Notes under the pieces: model-generated | The model's input: only the letters and a program-made list of their open reading frames with translations | The model's database searches: none | Told to the model about the DNA's origin: nothing | Assembly: GCA_902500755.1 (NCBI GenBank) | Contig: CABVRV010000013.1 | Coordinates: forward strand, 1 to 55,932 | Direction of reading: 5' to 3' | Source of the DNA: an uncultured Nitrospira sp. | GTDB taxonomy: Bacteria; Nitrospirota; Nitrospiria; Nitrospirales; Nitrospiraceae | Length of the DNA: 55,932 bases | Position numbers and translations under genes: made by a program | In this document: one piece after another, positions 17,017-26,614 of the stretch | How the letters are laid out: each line of letters opens with the position of its first letter | How positions within the stretch are numbered: position 1 is the first letter of the stretch

Positions 17017-18156
17017 ATGAAACCTTCTCCACGCGTACTGTTTCTAGTCACTGAGGATTGGTATTTCTGGTTGCATTGGCTCGATTTGGCACGTAGGACG
17101 CGAGACGCTGGCTTTGAAGTACTCCTGGCAATGCGTGTTCAGGAATATGGGCAGCAAATCAGTCACCAAGGTTTTAAACTGTTTCCCATCGGCCTCCTTC
17201 GTCGAAGCTGGAATCCGATCCGAGAGGCTCTTGCCGTTTTGGAATTGGCTCAGATCTACCGTTCTGAAAAACCTGACATCGTCTATCATATCGCAGTCAA
17301 ACCAATTCTTTATGGGTCCGCGGCGGCACGTCTCACAGGTATTCGACACATCATAAATGTGTTTGCAGGATTGGGCTATACCTACACGAGTAACAGTGTT
17401 ACGGCAAAGCTGCTCCGACTGTTTTTAGGGGCTGGACTAAAGACTGCCTGTGCCCACTCGGGGTCTGTCACCGTCTTTCAAAACGAAGAGGATCGAGCGC
17501 AGTTGACCCGCGACCGCATCGTGAATGAACGCCGAACAAAGGTTATCCCTGGGACGGGAGTTGATATCGAAAGGTTCCAACCCACCCCTGGTGCGGTTCA
17601 AGCGCCCATTGTTCTTCTGGCTGGCCGAATGTTATGGGATAAGGGTGTGGGTGAATTCGTCGGAGCTGCCAGGCTGATGAGACAGGCGAAAGCGAATGCC
17701 CGTTTTGTGCTGGTCGGACGCTGCGACGAGGATAACCCGGCGAGTATTGGGCTCAAGCAGTTGCAGCGATGGCAGGAAGAAGAAGTTGTCGAGTGGTGGG
17801 GACATCGAGATGACATGCCGATGGTGTACAGTAGGGCTGCCGTTGTCGTATTGCCGTCTTATCGGGAAGGGCTTCCGGTGAGTCTCTTGGAGGCGGCTGC
17901 CTGCGGCAAGCCCATCGTTGCCACTGATGTTCCTGGTTGTCGCGAAGTTGTCCGCCATCGCGTCAATGGGTTGCTTGTTCCACCCAAAGATGCAAATGCC
18001 TTAGCTGAGGCGGTCATGATGCTACTGGGAAATGAAGAATTGCGGAGTGCGCTGGGGCGTAGTGGCCGGGAGATTGTGGCCAAAGAGTTTTCGACGGCGG
18101 CAGTGACCGCGCAAACGCTGGCGCTGTATCGTGAATTGCTGTACGACATCACCTAA
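17017..18156 (+). CDS. GT4 glycosyltransferase
   Basis: A 379-residue product from ATG 17017; a TTG at 16981 would add 12 residues. PRVLFLVTEDWYFWLHWLDL is the N-terminal Rossmann start common in WbpT/PglA-like GT4 enzymes. IPGTGVDIERFQP, VLLAGRMLWDKGVGEFVGAA and LPSYREGLPVSLLEAAACGK are the donor-side motifs, the last with the EX7E pair. These are retaining transferases with a GT-B fold at the inner membrane. Being next to an epimerase and a WbpL-like initiator suggests it adds the second sugar of the unit, but this is inference from gene order. Confidence 0.85.
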   Translation: MKPSPRVLFLVTEDWYFWLHWLDLARRTRDAGFEVLLAMRVQEYGQQISHQGFKLFPIGLLRRSWNPIREALAVLELAQIYRSEKPDIVYHIAVKPILYGSAAARLTGIRHIINVFAGLGYTYTSNSVTAKLLRLFLGAGLKTACAHSGSVTVFQNEEDRAQLTRDRIVNERRTKVIPGTGVDIERFQPTPGAVQAPIVLLAGRMLWDKGVGEFVGAARLMRQAKANARFVLVGRCDEDNPASIGLKQLQRWQEEEVVEWWGHRDDMPMVYSRAAVVVLPSYREGLPVSLLEAAACGKPIVATDVPGCREVVRHRVNGLLVPPKDANALAEAVMMLLGNEELRSALGRSGREIVAKEFSTAAVTAQTLALYRELLYDIT

Positions 18157-18228
18157 GCGCCTTAAAATGTTTTCGCTTGCAAGGAGTGGTTGCGCTCGGC
18201 TCCACGATGATAGTTTGATTTTCGAAAT

Positions 18229-19221
18229 ATGCGGGTGCTGGTGACAGGGGCATCGGGTTTCTTAGGATCGGCTCTTACCAGAGAGCTATGTCGGTCTGGA
18301 TGCCACGTGCGCGCCATGGTGCATAGTGTGAGCCGCGCGCCGGCGTTCGGGCCAGAAGTTAGGACGGTGGCTGCCGATGTTAGGAATCTGGAAAAGGTGA
18401 AGGAGGCAATAATCGACTGTGAGGCCGTTGTGCATCTGGCAGCCCAGGTTCATGCGATCCATGATCCTATGGTAGACGAGGACTTTGAAACCGTCAACGT
18501 TGAAGGCACGAAACACATCCTGGATGCGGCGGTGGGATCCGGTGCAACCCGAATCGTGTTTGCGAGTTCAGTTAAAGTCTTTGGTGAAGAGACAAATGGA
18601 TGTATCGATGAAACACAAACTCCCAACCCACAAACTGCCTATGGTCGATCAAAATGGCAGGCAGAGCAACTTGTTTCGGAATATGCCGAAAGGTGTGGCC
18701 TCACGGCCGTGTCGCTTCGTTTACCGATGGTCTATGGTCCAACCGAGAAAGGTAACCTATATCGGATGATTGAAGCGATTGACCATGGGCGGTTTCCTGC
18801 CTTGCCTCCTCTTCCAGCAGTTCGAAGCCTCTTGCACGTCGAGAATTTCGTTCAGGCAGTGAAACTGTGCCTTGGCGCCTCGCATTTTAAGCGAGGGGCA
18901 TACATCGTTGCCGACGCTGAGCCGTATTCAGTGACCGACCTCTATAACTGGTTGCGAGCTGGGTTAGGAAACGCAGCTTCCCAGTGGCGAGTACCACTTT
19001 GGGTATTGAAAGGTGCCGCTCGATGTGGTGACTTACTCGAAGTGGTCTATGGGCGGCGTGTTCCCTTAACAACCGAGCGCCTGACAAAGCTTGTCGGAAG
19101 CGCTTGTTTCAGTGCCACAGCTATCACGCGTGATTTAGGTTATCAGGCAAGGCATTCCTTTCGAGAAACAGTTCCTGAGTTGATCGCATTCTACCGAAAA
19201 GCGAAGGGCACGGGATGTTGA
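18229..19221 (+). CDS. NAD-dependent sugar epimerase/dehydratase (WbpV-like)
   Basis: A 330-residue short-chain dehydrogenase of extended type. VLVTGASGFLGSALTREL is the nucleotide-binding G-x-x-G-x-x-G motif, VVHLAAQVHA the conserved strand-4 region, FASSVKVFGEE the catalytic Ser, and YGRSKWQAEQ (about 142-151) the YxxxK pair. Followed directly by a WbpL/WecA-type transferase, it forms a gene pair seen in O-antigen clusters, where the epimerase supplies the initiating UDP-sugar (for example UDP-QuiNAc or UDP-FucNAc). The exact reaction cannot be told from sequence alone. ATG 18229 directly starts the Rossmann strand (MRVLVTGASG), so the start is firm. Confidence 0.8.
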   Translation: MRVLVTGASGFLGSALTRELCRSGCHVRAMVHSVSRAPAFGPEVRTVAADVRNLEKVKEAIIDCEAVVHLAAQVHAIHDPMVDEDFETVNVEGTKHILDAAVGSGATRIVFASSVKVFGEETNGCIDETQTPNPQTAYGRSKWQAEQLVSEYAERCGLTAVSLRLPMVYGPTEKGNLYRMIEAIDHGRFPALPPLPAVRSLLHVENFVQAVKLCLGASHFKRGAYIVADAEPYSVTDLYNWLRAGLGNAASQWRVPLWVLKGAARCGDLLEVVYGRRVPLTTERLTKLVGSACFSATAITRDLGYQARHSFRETVPELIAFYRKAKGTGC

Positions 19222-19238
19222 GAAAACTGGATATATAG

Positions 19239-20465
19239 ATGCTTGGGTCAGGCAACACTTTAACAATAAACATCCTGGTGGTCATCTTGCCGGCGGCAGT
19301 GGCCTTTGTGTCTGCTTTGATGATCACCAAGAGGTTGTCTTCACAGAAATCGTTTAGCTCAATACTTGCCCACCCTAATGAACGAACTCTACATTCTAAA
19401 CCGACTCCCCAGACTGGAGGATTAGCAATCATCGTAAGCGTGGTTGTTGCACTGCTCGTGGCTGCAAGTGTGCTTGCCCTCGGCCAACCGTCTAAACCGT
19501 TGCTGCCGAAGGGGATGGCATCGGGGAGTCTTTGGATTGTCATGTCCATGCTCCTTGTTTTTGCGGTGTCCTTTATTGACGATTGTATAGGTCTTCCCGC
19601 CAGTCTTCGCTTGGGCGTGCAAGCGGCTGCCGCCTTCATCATCATTGGCGGTGTCGGGCTAAAAATATCTTCCATCTCGCTACCTGAAGGGCCTTCGGTT
19701 CAGCTCGGATTAGCGACTATCCCAGTGAGCGCACTCTTTCTTATATGGATGGCGAATCTATACAACTTTATGGATGGCATGGATGGATTTGCTGGCGGGA
19801 TGACTCTGATCGGATTTAGTTTTCTTGCGTATTTCGGATGGGAAGCACATTTCCCCGTTATGCTCATCATCGCCACGTTCGTTGCGATGGGCGCACTGGG
19901 CTTTCTAGTCTATAATTTCCCTCCTGCACGTATTTTCATGGGTGATGCCGGGAGTATCACAGTCGGTTTCTTGGCTGGGACATTGGTGCTTCTTGGGGTT
20001 CGGGACCGGATATTCGAATTGTGGGTACCGCTTATTATTTTTTCTCCATTTATTGTCGATGCGACCGTGACGCTAATGCGGCGAGCGCTCCGTCTAGAAA
20101 GGGTATGGGAAGCGCATCGCGAGCACTATTACCAACGATTGGTTTTGAGTGGGTGGAGCCATCGCAGCACCGTGTTTGCAGAGTATGGTGTCATGCTTCT
20201 CTGCGGAGCGCTGGCTGTGTTGTATCACCACTCCACAGAAAAATGGCGACTTATTATTCTCGGTGGGTGGGTAATCATGTTTCTCACCCTTGGAGGGCTT
20301 GTCCATATTGTAGAACTGAGGCGGCAAGCCTCTCGCCGCAATCGAATACCCCATGCTGGCAATAGTGAACAATATATCCAGAGCTGCGCGGTTTCAGCAT
20401 TTTCAAAGCGAGATCGTACCAATACGCCTCAACCTGCTCCATCCGGTGTCGTATCAAACGAATAA
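19239..20465 (+). CDS. Undecaprenyl-phosphate sugar-1-P transferase (WbpL/WecA family)
   Basis: A 408-residue membrane protein with about 10-11 hydrophobic segments. HSKPTPQTGGLAIIVSVVVA is the N-terminal MraY/WecA signature, VSFIDDCIGLP the Mg-binding DD motif, NLYNFMDGMDGFAGGM the central catalytic motif, and FPPARIFMGDAGSITVGFLA the downstream D-x-G-S motif. The family transfers a HexNAc-1-phosphate to undecaprenyl phosphate and so starts each repeat unit. The C-terminal 60 residues (after about 350) are polar and not conserved. It lies 17 bases after the epimerase gene, which probably feeds it. Confidence 0.85.
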   Translation: MLGSGNTLTINILVVILPAAVAFVSALMITKRLSSQKSFSSILAHPNERTLHSKPTPQTGGLAIIVSVVVALLVAASVLALGQPSKPLLPKGMASGSLWIVMSMLLVFAVSFIDDCIGLPASLRLGVQAAAAFIIIGGVGLKISSISLPEGPSVQLGLATIPVSALFLIWMANLYNFMDGMDGFAGGMTLIGFSFLAYFGWEAHFPVMLIIATFVAMGALGFLVYNFPPARIFMGDAGSITVGFLAGTLVLLGVRDRIFELWVPLIIFSPFIVDATVTLMRRALRLERVWEAHREHYYQRLVLSGWSHRSTVFAEYGVMLLCGALAVLYHHSTEKWRLIILGGWVIMFLTLGGLVHIVELRRQASRRNRIPHAGNSEQYIQSCAVSAFSKRDRTNTPQPAPSGVVSNE

Positions 20466-20494
20466 GTCAGCTCATCACGGGATGAGTCTCAGAT

Positions 20495-21748
20495 ATGAGA
20501 ACTGTCGTGAGCTTGTCTGGCTGGAACATTGACTACCTGAAGGAGGAGACGAGACGAACAGCAGGATGGACAACGACTGCGCTTGGTTTCACCATTCCAA
20601 TTTGGGTTGTTGCGGATAGTGTCCTCCTTGGCCTGCTGGTGCTGTGTTGGGCGGCCAGTGGCAAGTGGGGTGAACGGTTTCGTCGTGTCACCACGAATCC
20701 TGTGGCATTGGCTGCTCTCCTGTTGTTTGGTTGGCTGCTGTTAGGGACCTTATGGGGTGGAGGCGCTTTAGAAGAGCGAGCACTGTCGGTAAAGAAATAC
20801 GCTAATCTACTACTCATTCCATTATTGATTTCATTGCCCATTGATCTCCAAAATCGAAATCGCGCCTTACTGGCACTCGCGGCATCGTTGGTCGTGACGT
20901 TGGTGTTGTCACTTGTGTTGAGCGCGGGGTTGCTTCCAGGTATCGTTAAGGTACCTATTACGTGCGACACGTCCAATCCGTGTTTGTTTAAAAAGCACAC
21001 CACGCACAATTTACTTATGGCGTTCGGTGCGTTGTTGTTTGGTGTATTAGCATGGAAGTCTTCCCAGCGCTGGGTCCGGTTGGGGTTGGGGGTGGCGTCA
21101 TGCCTCGCTATGAGCAATGTTTTGCTGATGGTACAGGGTCGCACAGGATATGTGGTGTTGGCTGGGTTGGCCATGGTGGTTCTCCACATGTCCTTTGGGT
21201 GGCGAGGTTTGGTAGCGGCGGTCATTGCTCTCAGTGTGACATTCTCAGCAGCCTATCAGGTGTCCACTTCGTTCCGTGATCGAATCGATCTTGTTGCAAC
21301 AGGTGTTTTGATATGGAATCCTCAGGTGGCCACTTATGATGGAGTAACCGAACGACTGGAGTTTTTTTATCACACCGTTGAGATCATTCAGGACCATCCA
21401 CTGATGGGCGTTGGTACCGGAGGATTTAGAGAAGCGTATGCAGCGCAAGTACAACAAGCCGGTCTACCAGTTCCGACTCATCCCCACAATCAATACCTCC
21501 TGGTCATGGTGCAAGTCGGTACCATTGGGTTTTGCCTTCTGCTTTGGCTGTTTATCCAGCAATGGCGATTGGCATCTCTCCATAGTGATACGACGTATGG
21601 ATTACTCGCGAGAGGGCTGGTGGTTACCATTGCGATTGGATCTCTCTTCCAACCTACGCTGAATGACCATACCGAAAAACTGTTCTATTGCTGGCTTTCG
21701 GGTCTCATGTATTCAGGAATTGAACCACGGCCAGATATGAAGACATGA
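20495..21748 (+). CDS. O-antigen ligase/polymerase family membrane protein (WaaL-like)
   Basis: A 417-residue polytopic protein with 10 or more hydrophobic stretches. A large outward loop before the C-terminal segments carries HPLMGVGTGGFREAYAAQ and THPHNQYLLVMVQVGTIGFC, the H-x-x-x motif region of Wzy_C/O-antigen ligase proteins. Such proteins either join finished O-chain to lipid A core (WaaL) or polymerise repeat units (Wzy), and sequence alone does not separate the two. Neighbouring core-type transferases (WaaE-like, GT9) favour the ligase reading. The stop overlaps the next start as ATGA. Confidence 0.75.
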   Translation: MRTVVSLSGWNIDYLKEETRRTAGWTTTALGFTIPIWVVADSVLLGLLVLCWAASGKWGERFRRVTTNPVALAALLLFGWLLLGTLWGGGALEERALSVKKYANLLLIPLLISLPIDLQNRNRALLALAASLVVTLVLSLVLSAGLLPGIVKVPITCDTSNPCLFKKHTTHNLLMAFGALLFGVLAWKSSQRWVRLGLGVASCLAMSNVLLMVQGRTGYVVLAGLAMVVLHMSFGWRGLVAAVIALSVTFSAAYQVSTSFRDRIDLVATGVLIWNPQVATYDGVTERLEFFYHTVEIIQDHPLMGVGTGGFREAYAAQVQQAGLPVPTHPHNQYLLVMVQVGTIGFCLLLWLFIQQWRLASLHSDTTYGLLARGLVVTIAIGSLFQPTLNDHTEKLFYCWLSGLMYSGIEPRPDMKT

Positions 21749-22545
21749 ATCTTTCGGCTTATATCATTGCCTACAACGAGGCGAAGAAAATTTCCGATGC
21801 CATTAGCAGTGTGTTATGGGCGGACGAAATCATCGTGGCCGATTCAGCGAGCACCGACGAAACGGCTCAGATCGCCACGGACTTGGGAGCTCGCGTCATC
21901 CAGATCCCGTTCCATGGATTTGGCCACCTGCGAAATCAAGCGATCAAGGCCTGTACGCATGAATGGATTTTCAGTCTCGATACGGATGAACAGTGCACGC
22001 CGGAGGTTCGGGACGAAATTCTCACGATCCTGACCGGCACTCCGGCGCACGACGCGTATCTTGTGCCAAGGCGGAATTACTTCATGGGACGCTGGATCAA
22101 ACATTCCGGCTGGTATCCGAACTTCCGTCAACCGCAACTGTTTCGAAAAGGGAGCATGAGATATGTGGAGTCTCCCGTCCACGAAGGATACGAACTCTTG
22201 ACCTACAAACCGGTCGGTCATCTGGAGCATGCCATTTGGCAAATCCCATTCAGAGACTTTGAAGAAGTCGTCAAGAAAGCGAATCGCTATTCTTCGCTTG
22301 GAGTGTTAAAGCTCGCGGATCAACGAGTGTCCATGCGCACTGCCCTGTTTCGTGGTTTTTGGGCGTTTCTGAAGCATTATGTGGCGAAGCGGGGATTTCT
22401 AGACGGCTGGCCTGGGTTTGTCATCGCCTTTGGGAATTTCGAAGGCACGTTCTATCGGTATGCCAAGCGGTTCGAGCAGCAGGAAATGTGGCCGCTGCCC
22501 AAACAGGCTCCCATCCGAAGGCCTGACAACGCACCTTCGAAATGA
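21745..22545 (+). CDS. GT2 glycosyltransferase, LPS-core WaaE/KdtX type
   Basis: A 266-residue product. LSAYIIAYNEAKKISDAISS, VLWADEIIVADSASTDETAQ, then HLRNQAIKACTHEWIFSLD followed by TDEQ, form the signature of WaaE/KdtX enzymes, which add a glucose-like residue to heptose I in the LPS inner core. The MGRWIKHSGWYPNFRQPQLF segment is also diagnostic of this subgroup. The start overlaps the ligase stop (ATGA) and the end overlaps the next gene by four bases, so the genes from 20495 to 24648 look like an LPS-core subcluster. Confidence 0.8.
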   Translation: MNLSAYIIAYNEAKKISDAISSVLWADEIIVADSASTDETAQIATDLGARVIQIPFHGFGHLRNQAIKACTHEWIFSLDTDEQCTPEVRDEILTILTGTPAHDAYLVPRRNYFMGRWIKHSGWYPNFRQPQLFRKGSMRYVESPVHEGYELLTYKPVGHLEHAIWQIPFRDFEEVVKKANRYSSLGVLKLADQRVSMRTALFRGFWAFLKHYVAKRGFLDGWPGFVIAFGNFEGTFYRYAKRFEQQEMWPLPKQAPIRRPDNAPSK

Positions 22546-23360
22546 GAGCAGCGGTAATCGTCACGACCTACAATCGCCCCGATGCGCTGGCGGTTGTGCT
22601 GGAAGGCTATTGTGGCCAAACCGATCAAGATTTCGGGCTGGTGGTTGCGGATGATGGTTCAGGGGAGGAGACGGCGGACGTTGTGCGGCAATTTACCAGA
22701 CGCGCCCCGTTTTCCGTGGAGCATATCTGGCACGAAGATCAAGGATTTCGAGCGGCTGCGATCCGCAATCGCGCCGTTGCGTCGACGAGTGCCGACTACG
22801 TAATCTTTACAGACGGGGACTGTGTTCCTTCATCCCATTTCGTACAGGTCCACAAACAATTGGCCGAGCCTGGGTATTTCCTCGGATCGAATCGTGTGTT
22901 GCTGTCGGCCGAGTTGACGGCTCGTGTGGTGCGTGGGCGAATTCCAATTCATGCGTGGAGTGGGATTGAGTGGGCACGATGCTGGTCTCGACGCGAGGTG
23001 AATCGTGTGCTTCCACTGATGAGGCTGCCTGACGGTCCGTTTCGAAAATGGTCGCCGAATCGTTGGAGCGGGATCAAAACCTGCAACTTTTCCGCATGGA
23101 GAACAGACTTGGTTCGCGTGAACGGGCTTGATGCATCCTATGAAGGATGGGGTCTGGAGGATTCTGATTTAGTCATTCGACTGCTCCACGCCGGGGTGAA
23201 GCATAAGAACGCGCGGTTCGCGGCGACGGTATTCCACCTATGGCATCCCGATCATGATCGTATGCAGCTGCCGGTCAATCAGGAACGCCTGCAAGATCTT
23301 TTGCGGTCGAGCACGGTCCGAGCCACGCTCGGACTCGATGAGATCAGCAGTCTCGGATGA
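22542..23360 (+). CDS. GT2 glycosyltransferase with galactosyltransferase-type C-terminus
   Basis: A 272-residue product. AAVIVTTYNRPDALAVVLEG, FGLVVADDGSGEETADVV and YVIFTDGDCVPSSHFVQVH hold the nucleotide and metal sites. WSGIKTCNFSAWRTDLVRVN followed by YEGWGLEDSDLVIRLLHAG matches the Glyco_transf_7C (galactosyltransferase-like) module. Proteins of this architecture are common in LPS-core and capsule clusters. Four-base overlap with the preceding gene indicates coupling. About 175 bases without a recognisable gene follow. Confidence 0.8.
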   Translation: MRAAVIVTTYNRPDALAVVLEGYCGQTDQDFGLVVADDGSGEETADVVRQFTRRAPFSVEHIWHEDQGFRAAAIRNRAVASTSADYVIFTDGDCVPSSHFVQVHKQLAEPGYFLGSNRVLLSAELTARVVRGRIPIHAWSGIEWARCWSRREVNRVLPLMRLPDGPFRKWSPNRWSGIKTCNFSAWRTDLVRVNGLDASYEGWGLEDSDLVIRLLHAGVKHKNARFAATVFHLWHPDHDRMQLPVNQERLQDLLRSSTVRATLGLDEISSLG

Positions 23361-23535
23361 CGGTTGGCCATCGCTTCATTTCGTGGTTGCCCGGTCGACT
23401 GTGACGGTAAGCTACGCAAAACCACGGTTATATTGCTGGAAAGCCACCTTCTCAGTCGTTCAAGTTGTGGCCAACCTGTGGGCCCAGATTGACAAATCCC
23501 GTTAGGAGACAGCGCTGTCTTAGTTTAATTGCGCG

Positions 23536-24648
23536 ATGAAGCGAGATATGGGCAGCGCATTGGTCGTCTGCACGCGTCGAATCGGGGACGTGCTTTTAGC
23601 CACGCCGGTGATCCGTTCACTCAAGATGGCGCAACCTCATCTCGTGATCGACATGCTGGTCTTCGAAGGGACTCAAGATATCGTATCAGGCTACGCGGAT
23701 CTCAGGCGGATATTGACCATTCCTGAACGTCCATCAGCTGGGGCTCATTTCGAGTTGCTCCGTGCGATCTGGCGTCGATATGATGTTGCGATCTCGGTAT
23801 TGGCTGGCGATCGCCCAACGTTTCACGCGTGGGTGGCCGGTCGATATCGAGTTGGGACTCTCTTGCCGGACAACAAATCGTGGTGGAAACGGCGCCTGCT
23901 TCATGAATGGGTGCCTTTCGATAACGTACAGACCCATACCGTGGCCATGAATCTGCGGTTATTAGCGCCATTAGAGGTCGTACCGGTTGGAACTCCCGTT
24001 GTCAGCTGGACGTCGGGAGATGAAGCATCTATCCATCGTCTGTTCCCCCACATGCTCGATGTGCAGCGATATGCGGTGTTACACGTGTCTCCAAAATTCG
24101 CGTATAAGACGTGGACCGTAGCCGGGTGGATAGCGCTTGGACGGTGGTTGATCGACCACGGGGTCACGGTCGTAGTGACAGGAGTGGGATCAGCTGAGCA
24201 GGGGTACTGTGAGCAAATCATTCAAGGATTGCCGGATGCGGTAAATCTTGTGGGCCATGTGAAGTTACCGGCGCTGGGTTGTCTCCTCAGTCACGCCGCA
24301 CTGTATGTCGGAACGGATACGGCGGTAAGTCATATGGCGGCCGCTGCCGGTACGCCAACCGTGGTGTTGTTCGGGCCATCAAATCCGGTTAAGTGGGGAC
24401 CGTGGCCTAAAGACTTTGCTCCGACAACACCAAGTCCATGGCGCAAGAACGGGTCGCAGCGGCAGGGAAATGTGTTCCTACTCCAAGGAGAAGGAGATTG
24501 CGTACCCTGTCTTGGTGAGGGGTGCGACCGCCACATCAAGAGTCTCAGCGAGTGCCTCCAACAACTTCCAGCGCATCGTGTGATCCAGGTTGCCGAAACC
24601 ATGCTTGGAGTGCGTGAGGGCCTCACCCCGACCTCGGGTCTCGTATGA
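23536..24648 (+). CDS. GT9 glycosyltransferase (ADP-heptose:LPS heptosyltransferase family)
   Basis: A 370-residue product. ALVVCTRRIGDVLLATPVIR is the N-terminal G-D-x-L-L motif of GT9 enzymes, YAVLHVSPKFAYKTWTVAGW the donor-binding region, and YVGTDTAVSHMAAAAGTPTV (about 257-276) the conserved D-(T/S)-x-x-x-H-x-A-A-A motif followed by VVLFGPSNPVKWGPW. These transfer heptose to the Kdo-lipid A core, although some members use other sugars. The stop overlaps the start of the dehydratase gene as ATGA. An alternative start is ATG 23548. Confidence 0.85.
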   Translation: MKRDMGSALVVCTRRIGDVLLATPVIRSLKMAQPHLVIDMLVFEGTQDIVSGYADLRRILTIPERPSAGAHFELLRAIWRRYDVAISVLAGDRPTFHAWVAGRYRVGTLLPDNKSWWKRRLLHEWVPFDNVQTHTVAMNLRLLAPLEVVPVGTPVVSWTSGDEASIHRLFPHMLDVQRYAVLHVSPKFAYKTWTVAGWIALGRWLIDHGVTVVVTGVGSAEQGYCEQIIQGLPDAVNLVGHVKLPALGCLLSHAALYVGTDTAVSHMAAAAGTPTVVLFGPSNPVKWGPWPKDFAPTTPSPWRKNGSQRQGNVFLLQGEGDCVPCLGEGCDRHIKSLSECLQQLPAHRVIQVAETMLGVREGLTPTSGLV

Positions 24649-26540
24649 AACACAGAGTCGAGCAGCTCTTTCGTACTCTCGCCGACCGATATGGAAGCAC
24701 GGTGCTCGCCTACAGATCAGCACTGGTCATCAGCGCGCAACTGATCCTGATTCTTGCGGCAAACCTTACTGCCTTCGTACTTCGGTTTGATGCAGACATT
24801 CCTCCTGAATATCAGCAAGTGATGTGGGATCACATACCCGCCGTGTTGCTGATATTCAGTTCCGGCTTATGGATGTTCGGAACGCAGCGAGGTCTGTGGC
24901 GATACGTTGGCCTCCATGACATTGGGAAGATCATTTTCGCTTCTCTGACCAGTGTCGGGGCATTGTACGTGATTCTCCATGTGGTTGGTGGAGTTATTCA
25001 ATATCCTCGATCCGTCATCGTCCTGACCGGTTTGTTGAACGGACTCTATTTAGTCGGCATACGACTGGCGGTGCGCTGGTTCAGGGAATGGTTGCGAATT
25101 GTTGGGCCGACCACCCGAAGAGCGTTGATCGTCGGAGCCGGGAATGCGGGTGAGCTGCTCGTGCGAGATATGTTGTCAGGCGGAGACTATGACTGCCGTC
25201 CGGTCGGGTTTTTGGACGACGACCCTGTCAAACGCAAGATGAGAATTCATGGAATTCCGGTCGTGGGAACAATTGCCGCGATCAAAGAGGCTGCAGGGAA
25301 GCTTGAGGCGAATGAGATCATCATCGCTATTCCGTCGGCTTCAACGACAGTCATGCAAAAAATCCTCACGGCCTCGGAAGGCTGTACGATTCCGATCAAA
25401 ACCTTGCCGAGCGTCAAACGCTTGCTCGATGATCCTGTCTCGCTTCGACAAGTGAAGCCGATGAACCTAGACGATTTGTTACAGCGTGAGCCGATCGAAA
25501 CGGACCGCCAAGGACTCAACCCTCTGATCGGCGGGAAGACACTGCTCGTCACAGGAGCCGGGGGGTCCATTGGATCAGAATTGTGTCGGCAAATCGCGCA
25601 ACACAAACCTCGCTTGCTGGTCCTATTCGAGCGGTATGAAAATGCTCTCCACTCGCTCATGCTGGAGTTGGAAGCGACTTTTCCGGATGTGCGCATCCTC
25701 CCGGTGATCGGAGATGTCACGGTGACGGACCGCGTGGCAGAAATATTCCATCAGACGAATCCTGATATCGTGTTTCACGCTGCAGCTCACAAACATGTTC
25801 CTCTGATGGAGCTGAACCCGAAGGAAGCTATTCGCAATAACATCCTGGGGACGCGCGTGGTGGCAGAAGCGGCTGTGAACACTGGTGTGGATCGATTCGT
25901 GCTGATTTCGACCGATAAAGCTGTAAACCCATCGAGTATTATGGGCGCCACCAAACGAGTTGCCGAGCATCTGATGCAGGAGTTCAACCAAGAAGGCCTG
26001 ACCAAGTTTACCGTTGTGCGATTCGGCAACGTGTTAGGGAGCAACGGGAGTGTGGTGCCGTTGTTCTACGATCAAATCCGCAGAGGCGGGCCGGTGACCG
26101 TGACTCATCCGGAGATCAAACGTTTTTTCATGACCATTCCGGAAGCCGTGCAATTGGTCCTGCAAGCGAGTGTCATCGGGAAGGGCGGGGAAGTGTTTGT
26201 CCTTGACATGGGAGAACAAATTAAAGTCACCGACCTTGCGAGAAACATGATCGTCTTGGCCGGTCTAGTGCCGGGTAAAGATGTCGAGATTGTCTTTACT
26301 GGTCTCCGGCATGGAGAGAAACTGTATGAGGAGCTGTTCGAGGAACGCGAACAGGTTGAACCGACGGCGCATCCCAAAATCCGCCGAGCGGTAGGTGCTC
26401 CTGTCCCCATTGGCGAGTTGAGTGCATGGCTGGAGTCATTGCAAGTCAATCTGCCGAAAACCGAGGAGGAGGAACTTCTTCATGATCTCAGACGACTCGT
26501 TCCGAGCTTTCAACCGGTCCTATCTCAACGGGTGTCTTGA
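24645..26540 (+). CDS. Polysaccharide biosynthesis membrane dehydratase, CapD/WbpM type
   Basis: A 631-residue protein. Residues 1-150 contain four or five hydrophobic segments. ALIVGAGNAGELLVRDML (about 163-180) is a first Rossmann domain and TLLVTGAGGSIGSELCRQIA (about 298-317) the catalytic one. STDKAVNPSSIMGATKRVAE shows Met where ordinary SDR enzymes have catalytic Tyr, a known trait of the large WbpM/FlaA1-related 4,6-dehydratases. The family converts UDP-GlcNAc to its 4-keto-6-deoxy sugar, precursor of QuiNAc, FucNAc and bacillosamine. That fits the epimerase and WbpL-type initiator upstream. Confidence 0.9.
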   Translation: MKHRVEQLFRTLADRYGSTVLAYRSALVISAQLILILAANLTAFVLRFDADIPPEYQQVMWDHIPAVLLIFSSGLWMFGTQRGLWRYVGLHDIGKIIFASLTSVGALYVILHVVGGVIQYPRSVIVLTGLLNGLYLVGIRLAVRWFREWLRIVGPTTRRALIVGAGNAGELLVRDMLSGGDYDCRPVGFLDDDPVKRKMRIHGIPVVGTIAAIKEAAGKLEANEIIIAIPSASTTVMQKILTASEGCTIPIKTLPSVKRLLDDPVSLRQVKPMNLDDLLQREPIETDRQGLNPLIGGKTLLVTGAGGSIGSELCRQIAQHKPRLLVLFERYENALHSLMLELEATFPDVRILPVIGDVTVTDRVAEIFHQTNPDIVFHAAAHKHVPLMELNPKEAIRNNILGTRVVAEAAVNTGVDRFVLISTDKAVNPSSIMGATKRVAEHLMQEFNQEGLTKFTVVRFGNVLGSNGSVVPLFYDQIRRGGPVTVTHPEIKRFFMTIPEAVQLVLQASVIGKGGEVFVLDMGEQIKVTDLARNMIVLAGLVPGKDVEIVFTGLRHGEKLYEELFEEREQVEPTAHPKIRRAVGAPVPIGELSAWLESLQVNLPKTEEEELLHDLRRLVPSFQPVLSQRVS

Positions 26541-26614
26541 CAGGGTGATGAAAAAGTCCGTCAGCGTCATTCGCGCATTGTAGTAGGCAACAATGCGTGG
26601 GTTTTATTAGCACT

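Noticed and set aside
20533-21225. A 230-codon minus-strand frame opposite the O-antigen ligase gene
   Set aside because: Its composition (Asn, Thr, Arg, Pro rich) is that of an antisense shadow of a membrane protein, with no motif of its own.
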